Shown: positions 62,110 through 64,000 of the stretch, one piece after another | Position numbering within the stretch: position 1 is the stretch's first letter | Layout of the letters: every line of letters starts with the position of its first letter | Assembly (NCBI RefSeq): GCF_019218285.1 | Contig: NZ_JAHUZG010000006.1 | Coordinates: forward strand, 124,001-188,000 | Length of the DNA stretch: 64,000 bases | From: Antarctobacter sediminis | GTDB taxonomy: Bacteria; Pseudomonadota; Alphaproteobacteria; Rhodobacterales; Rhodobacteraceae | Direction: 5' to 3' | Translations under genes and position numbers: made by a program | Notes under the pieces: generated by a model | What the model was told of the DNA's origin: nothing | The model's input: the letters and a program-made list of their open reading frames with translations, nothing else | Database searches by the model: none

Positions 62110-63165
62110 ATGACCACACGCAGAACCGTTCTTGGCATCGCAGGGGCCGCTTTGGCCGCGTTGATGACGACCACCTCGGCCATGGCCGCGGACGTCACCC
62201 TGACGCTGCACCAGTTCCTGCCGCCGCAGGCGAACGTGCCGAAACAGGTGCTGGACGTCTGGGCCGACAAGGTCGAGGCGGATTCCAACGGCCGCATCGA
62301 AATCGAGCGTTACCCCTCGATGCAATTGGGTGGCACGCCGCCGGAACTGATGGATCAGGCCATTGACGGTATCGCCGACATCGTCTGGACCGTGGTCGGC
62401 TATACGCCGGGCCGCTATCCCTCGACCGAGGTTTTTGAACTGCCCTTCATGGTGTCTGATGCCCGCGCGGCCTCTTACGCCTATTGGAAGATGTTCGAAG
62501 AGCATATGGAAGACGGCGAATTCGCCGATCTCAAGATCCTGGGCACATGGGTGCACGGGCCGGGCATGTTCCACACCAACAAACCGGTCCGCGTGCCGGG
62601 CGACCTCGAAGGTCTGAAAATCCGTGGCGGATCACGCCTGGTGAACGACCTGCTGACCCGCGTCGGTGCCGAGCCGATCGGCATGCCGGTTCCGGCCGTC
62701 TCCGAGGCGCTGTCCAAGGGTGTTCTGGATGGAACCACCATTCCGTGGGAAGTCACTGCCGCGCTCAAGGTTCCGGAACTGGTCAAGAACCATACGGAAT
62801 TCCAGGGGCCCGCACTGTACAATCTGACCTTCGTCCTTGCGATGAACAAGGACATGTACGAGTCGATGCCTGAGGATCTGCAAAAGGTGATCGACGACAA
62901 TTCCGGTCTTGCCTTCTCGATCTTTGCAGGTGGCACGCAGGCGGATGCCGATGGCCCGGCGCGCCAGATCGCCGTCGACCTTGGCAACAACATCATCACC
63001 GTGACCGAAGATGAAGCCAAGGAATGGGATGCGCTGGTGAACCCGATCTATGACACATGGGTCGCCGACATGCAGGGCCGTGGCATCGACGGTCAGGCGC
63101 TGATCGACCAAGCCAAGGCGCTGATGGCCGAATACACCCCGGATATGGACAACTGGGGCAAGTAA
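62110..63165 (+). CDS. dctP: TRAP transporter substrate-binding protein, second tandem copy
   Basis: A 351-residue paralogue of the preceding protein, with a signal peptide (1-26, ending SAMAAD). It shares TLHQFLPPQANVPK, WADKVEADSNGRIEIERYP, LEGLKIRGGSRLVND and the TIPWEVTAALK segment. A short C-terminal extension (EYTPDMDNWGK) is extra. The differences are spread along the chain, so this is an older tandem duplication rather than an assembly artefact. Both copies may feed the same DctQM with different ligands. Confidence 0.9.
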   Translation: MTTRRTVLGIAGAALAALMTTTSAMAADVTLTLHQFLPPQANVPKQVLDVWADKVEADSNGRIEIERYPSMQLGGTPPELMDQAIDGIADIVWTVVGYTPGRYPSTEVFELPFMVSDARAASYAYWKMFEEHMEDGEFADLKILGTWVHGPGMFHTNKPVRVPGDLEGLKIRGGSRLVNDLLTRVGAEPIGMPVPAVSEALSKGVLDGTTIPWEVTAALKVPELVKNHTEFQGPALYNLTFVLAMNKDMYESMPEDLQKVIDDNSGLAFSIFAGGTQADADGPARQIAVDLGNNIITVTEDEAKEWDALVNPIYDTWVADMQGRGIDGQALIDQAKALMAEYTPDMDNWGK

Positions 63166-63178
63166 GCCTTTGAACCTC

Positions 63179-63204
63179 GGGGCCGCGGGCGATCCCGCGG
63201 CCCC
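63179..63204 (+). repeat. Stable hairpin between dctP and dctQ
   Basis: GGGGCCGCGGG and CCCGCGGCCCC form a perfect 11-bp stem with a 4-base loop directly after the second dctP. No T-run follows. It occupies the same position as the hairpin in the first TRAP operon. Confidence 0.65.
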
Positions 63205-63231
63205 TCACCAAAGCAAGGGGGGACGTCTGCG

Positions 63232-63828
63232 ATGGCCGGTCTGCACCGCATCGTATTGGGACTTGCACGCTTCATGGCGCTTTTGGGCGGGGTCGTCCTG
63301 ACCGCGCTGATCCTGATCACCTGCATTTCGATCATTGGCCGCAGCGTCAACACGGCGCTTCACTGGGACCTGACCACGGCGATCATGCCCGGGCTGGCCG
63401 ACTGGCTGATCAATGTTGCCGGCGTCGGAGCGATCCGGGGGTCCTATGAACTGGTCGAGGCGGGCATGGCCTTTTGCATCTTTGCCTTCCTGCCGTATTG
63501 CCAGGTCACAATGGGCCATGCCTCGGTGGATGTCTTTACCAATGCGCTGCCGCGCCCCGTCAACAAGGTGCTGGACGTGCTGATCGCGGTTCTTTTCGCG
63601 GTCGCGCTCGTGACCATCGCCATCCAGTTGAACGAAGGCATGCTGCGCAAGCTGAAGTCGGGCCAGACCTCGCTGCTACTCGAATTTCCGATCTGGTGGG
63701 CCTACGCGGCCAGCTTGTTCGGTGCCGTCCTTGCGGCGGTTGCCTCTGTCTATGTCGCCCTGGTGCGGGCCTTTGAACTTTTGACCGGGCGCGTGATCGT
63801 GCCGAATGCCGTGGGAGCGGATCATTGA
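63232..63828 (+). CDS. dctQ: TRAP transporter small membrane subunit (DctQ)
   Basis: A 198-residue membrane protein with about four transmembrane helices (around residues 15-38, 72-92, 110-130 and 148-172). It has the DctQ pattern GMAFCIFAFLPYCQVTMGHASVDVF in two blocks. Unlike the fused protein at 22324, the subunits are separate here. The stop overlaps the TTG start of dctM (TTGA), which couples their synthesis. Confidence 0.88.
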   Translation: MAGLHRIVLGLARFMALLGGVVLTALILITCISIIGRSVNTALHWDLTTAIMPGLADWLINVAGVGAIRGSYELVEAGMAFCIFAFLPYCQVTMGHASVDVFTNALPRPVNKVLDVLIAVLFAVALVTIAIQLNEGMLRKLKSGQTSLLLEFPIWWAYAASLFGAVLAAVASVYVALVRAFELLTGRVIVPNAVGADH

Positions 63829-64000
63829 GCAACCTCGAGATCGGGATCTACTCCTTTCCGGCCCTGCTTCTGCTGATTTTCCTGCGCGTGCCGATCGGGC
63901 TGGCCATGTTCGTCACAGGCTTTGTCGGCTATTACTTCGTCATGGGCAGCACACGGTTGCCGCTGGCACAGCTCAAGGACCTGGCCTATTCGACCTTCTC
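63825..64000 (+). CDS. dctM: TRAP transporter large membrane subunit (DctM), 5' part only
   Basis: The first 58 codons of a DctM-type permease run off the window edge. The start is a TTG that overlaps the dctQ stop. The visible residues (EIGIYSFPALLLLIFLRVP, then IGLAMFVTGFVGYYFVM) match the first two helices and the conserved VPIGLAM motif of DctM. No better ATG is available upstream. Confidence 0.85.
   Translation, partial: MSNLEIGIYSFPALLLLIFLRVPIGLAMFVTGFVGYYFVMGSTRLPLAQLKDLAYSTF

Overview
The window is GC-rich, densely packed bacterial DNA. It most likely comes from a Roseobacter-type alphaproteobacterium (Rhodobacterales). I infer this from the gene families: two TRAP transporters, a complete beta-hydroxyaspartate cycle, BKACE and carnitine-dehydrogenase-like genes, a stand-alone Hint protein, and palindromic repeats and a terminator motif familiar from that group. 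I see no rRNA, tRNA, CRISPR array, transposase or phage gene. Most of the window is catabolic operons, each paired with a local regulator.

Layout. 1-995: a PhnF-like GntR regulator and its operator. 1029-5250: a D-apionate-type locus with an FCD regulator, an ApnO-like oxidoisomerase, a RuBisCO-like protein and an OiaK-type kinase, sharing a long palindromic operator. 5294-10964 (minus): a flavin monooxygenase, an AcoR-like activator with a crippled AAA domain, a BKACE enzyme and a carnitine-dehydrogenase-like enzyme. 11114-12751: a TPR protein. 12936-17222: an envelope module with an OmpA-like protein, an XpaC-like membrane protein, a substrate-binding/OmpA fusion, a vWA protein and a Coq4-like protein. 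17219-20958 (minus): a GntR regulator, a diaminopropionate ammonia-lyase-like enzyme, an M24 hydrolase and an Asp/Glu racemase-like enzyme. 21127-31079 (plus): a TRAP transporter, a 40-residue membrane peptide and a sugar-acid pathway ending at alpha-ketoglutarate semialdehyde dehydrogenase. 31166-32773: a GST-like protein and a methyltransferase. 32841-38396 (minus): an oppABCDF peptide transporter.

38572-46910 (minus) is the most unusual region. It is a tightly packed eight-gene operon encoding a Ser/Thr kinase, an FHA protein, a PP2C phosphatase, a degenerate GTPase, two dynamin-type GTPases, a Roadblock-like small protein and an unknown protein. This is my best candidate for an undescribed system, together with the envelope module at 12936-17222.

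47161-49208: kynA-kynU for tryptophan breakdown. 49215-49835: a Hint-domain protein. 49946-55442: bhcR and bhcABCD, the complete beta-hydroxyaspartate cycle for glyoxylate assimilation. 55577-59527: an oxalate-CoA-ligase-like enzyme, a ketopantoate-reductase-type enzyme, a 2-hydroxyacid dehydrogenase and a quinol-monooxygenase-like protein. 59714-60706: an inositol dehydrogenase. 61029-64000: a second TRAP operon with two tandem dctP paralogues, running off the right edge.

How the parts may work together (inference). If the RuBisCO-like protein is of the OiaX type, the apionate locus yields glycolate. The oxalyl-CoA-synthetase-like gene may lead towards glyoxylate. The beta-hydroxyaspartate cycle would assimilate either. 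Stable hairpins sit at every junction between a binding-protein gene and its permease genes, which would favour more binding protein than permease.
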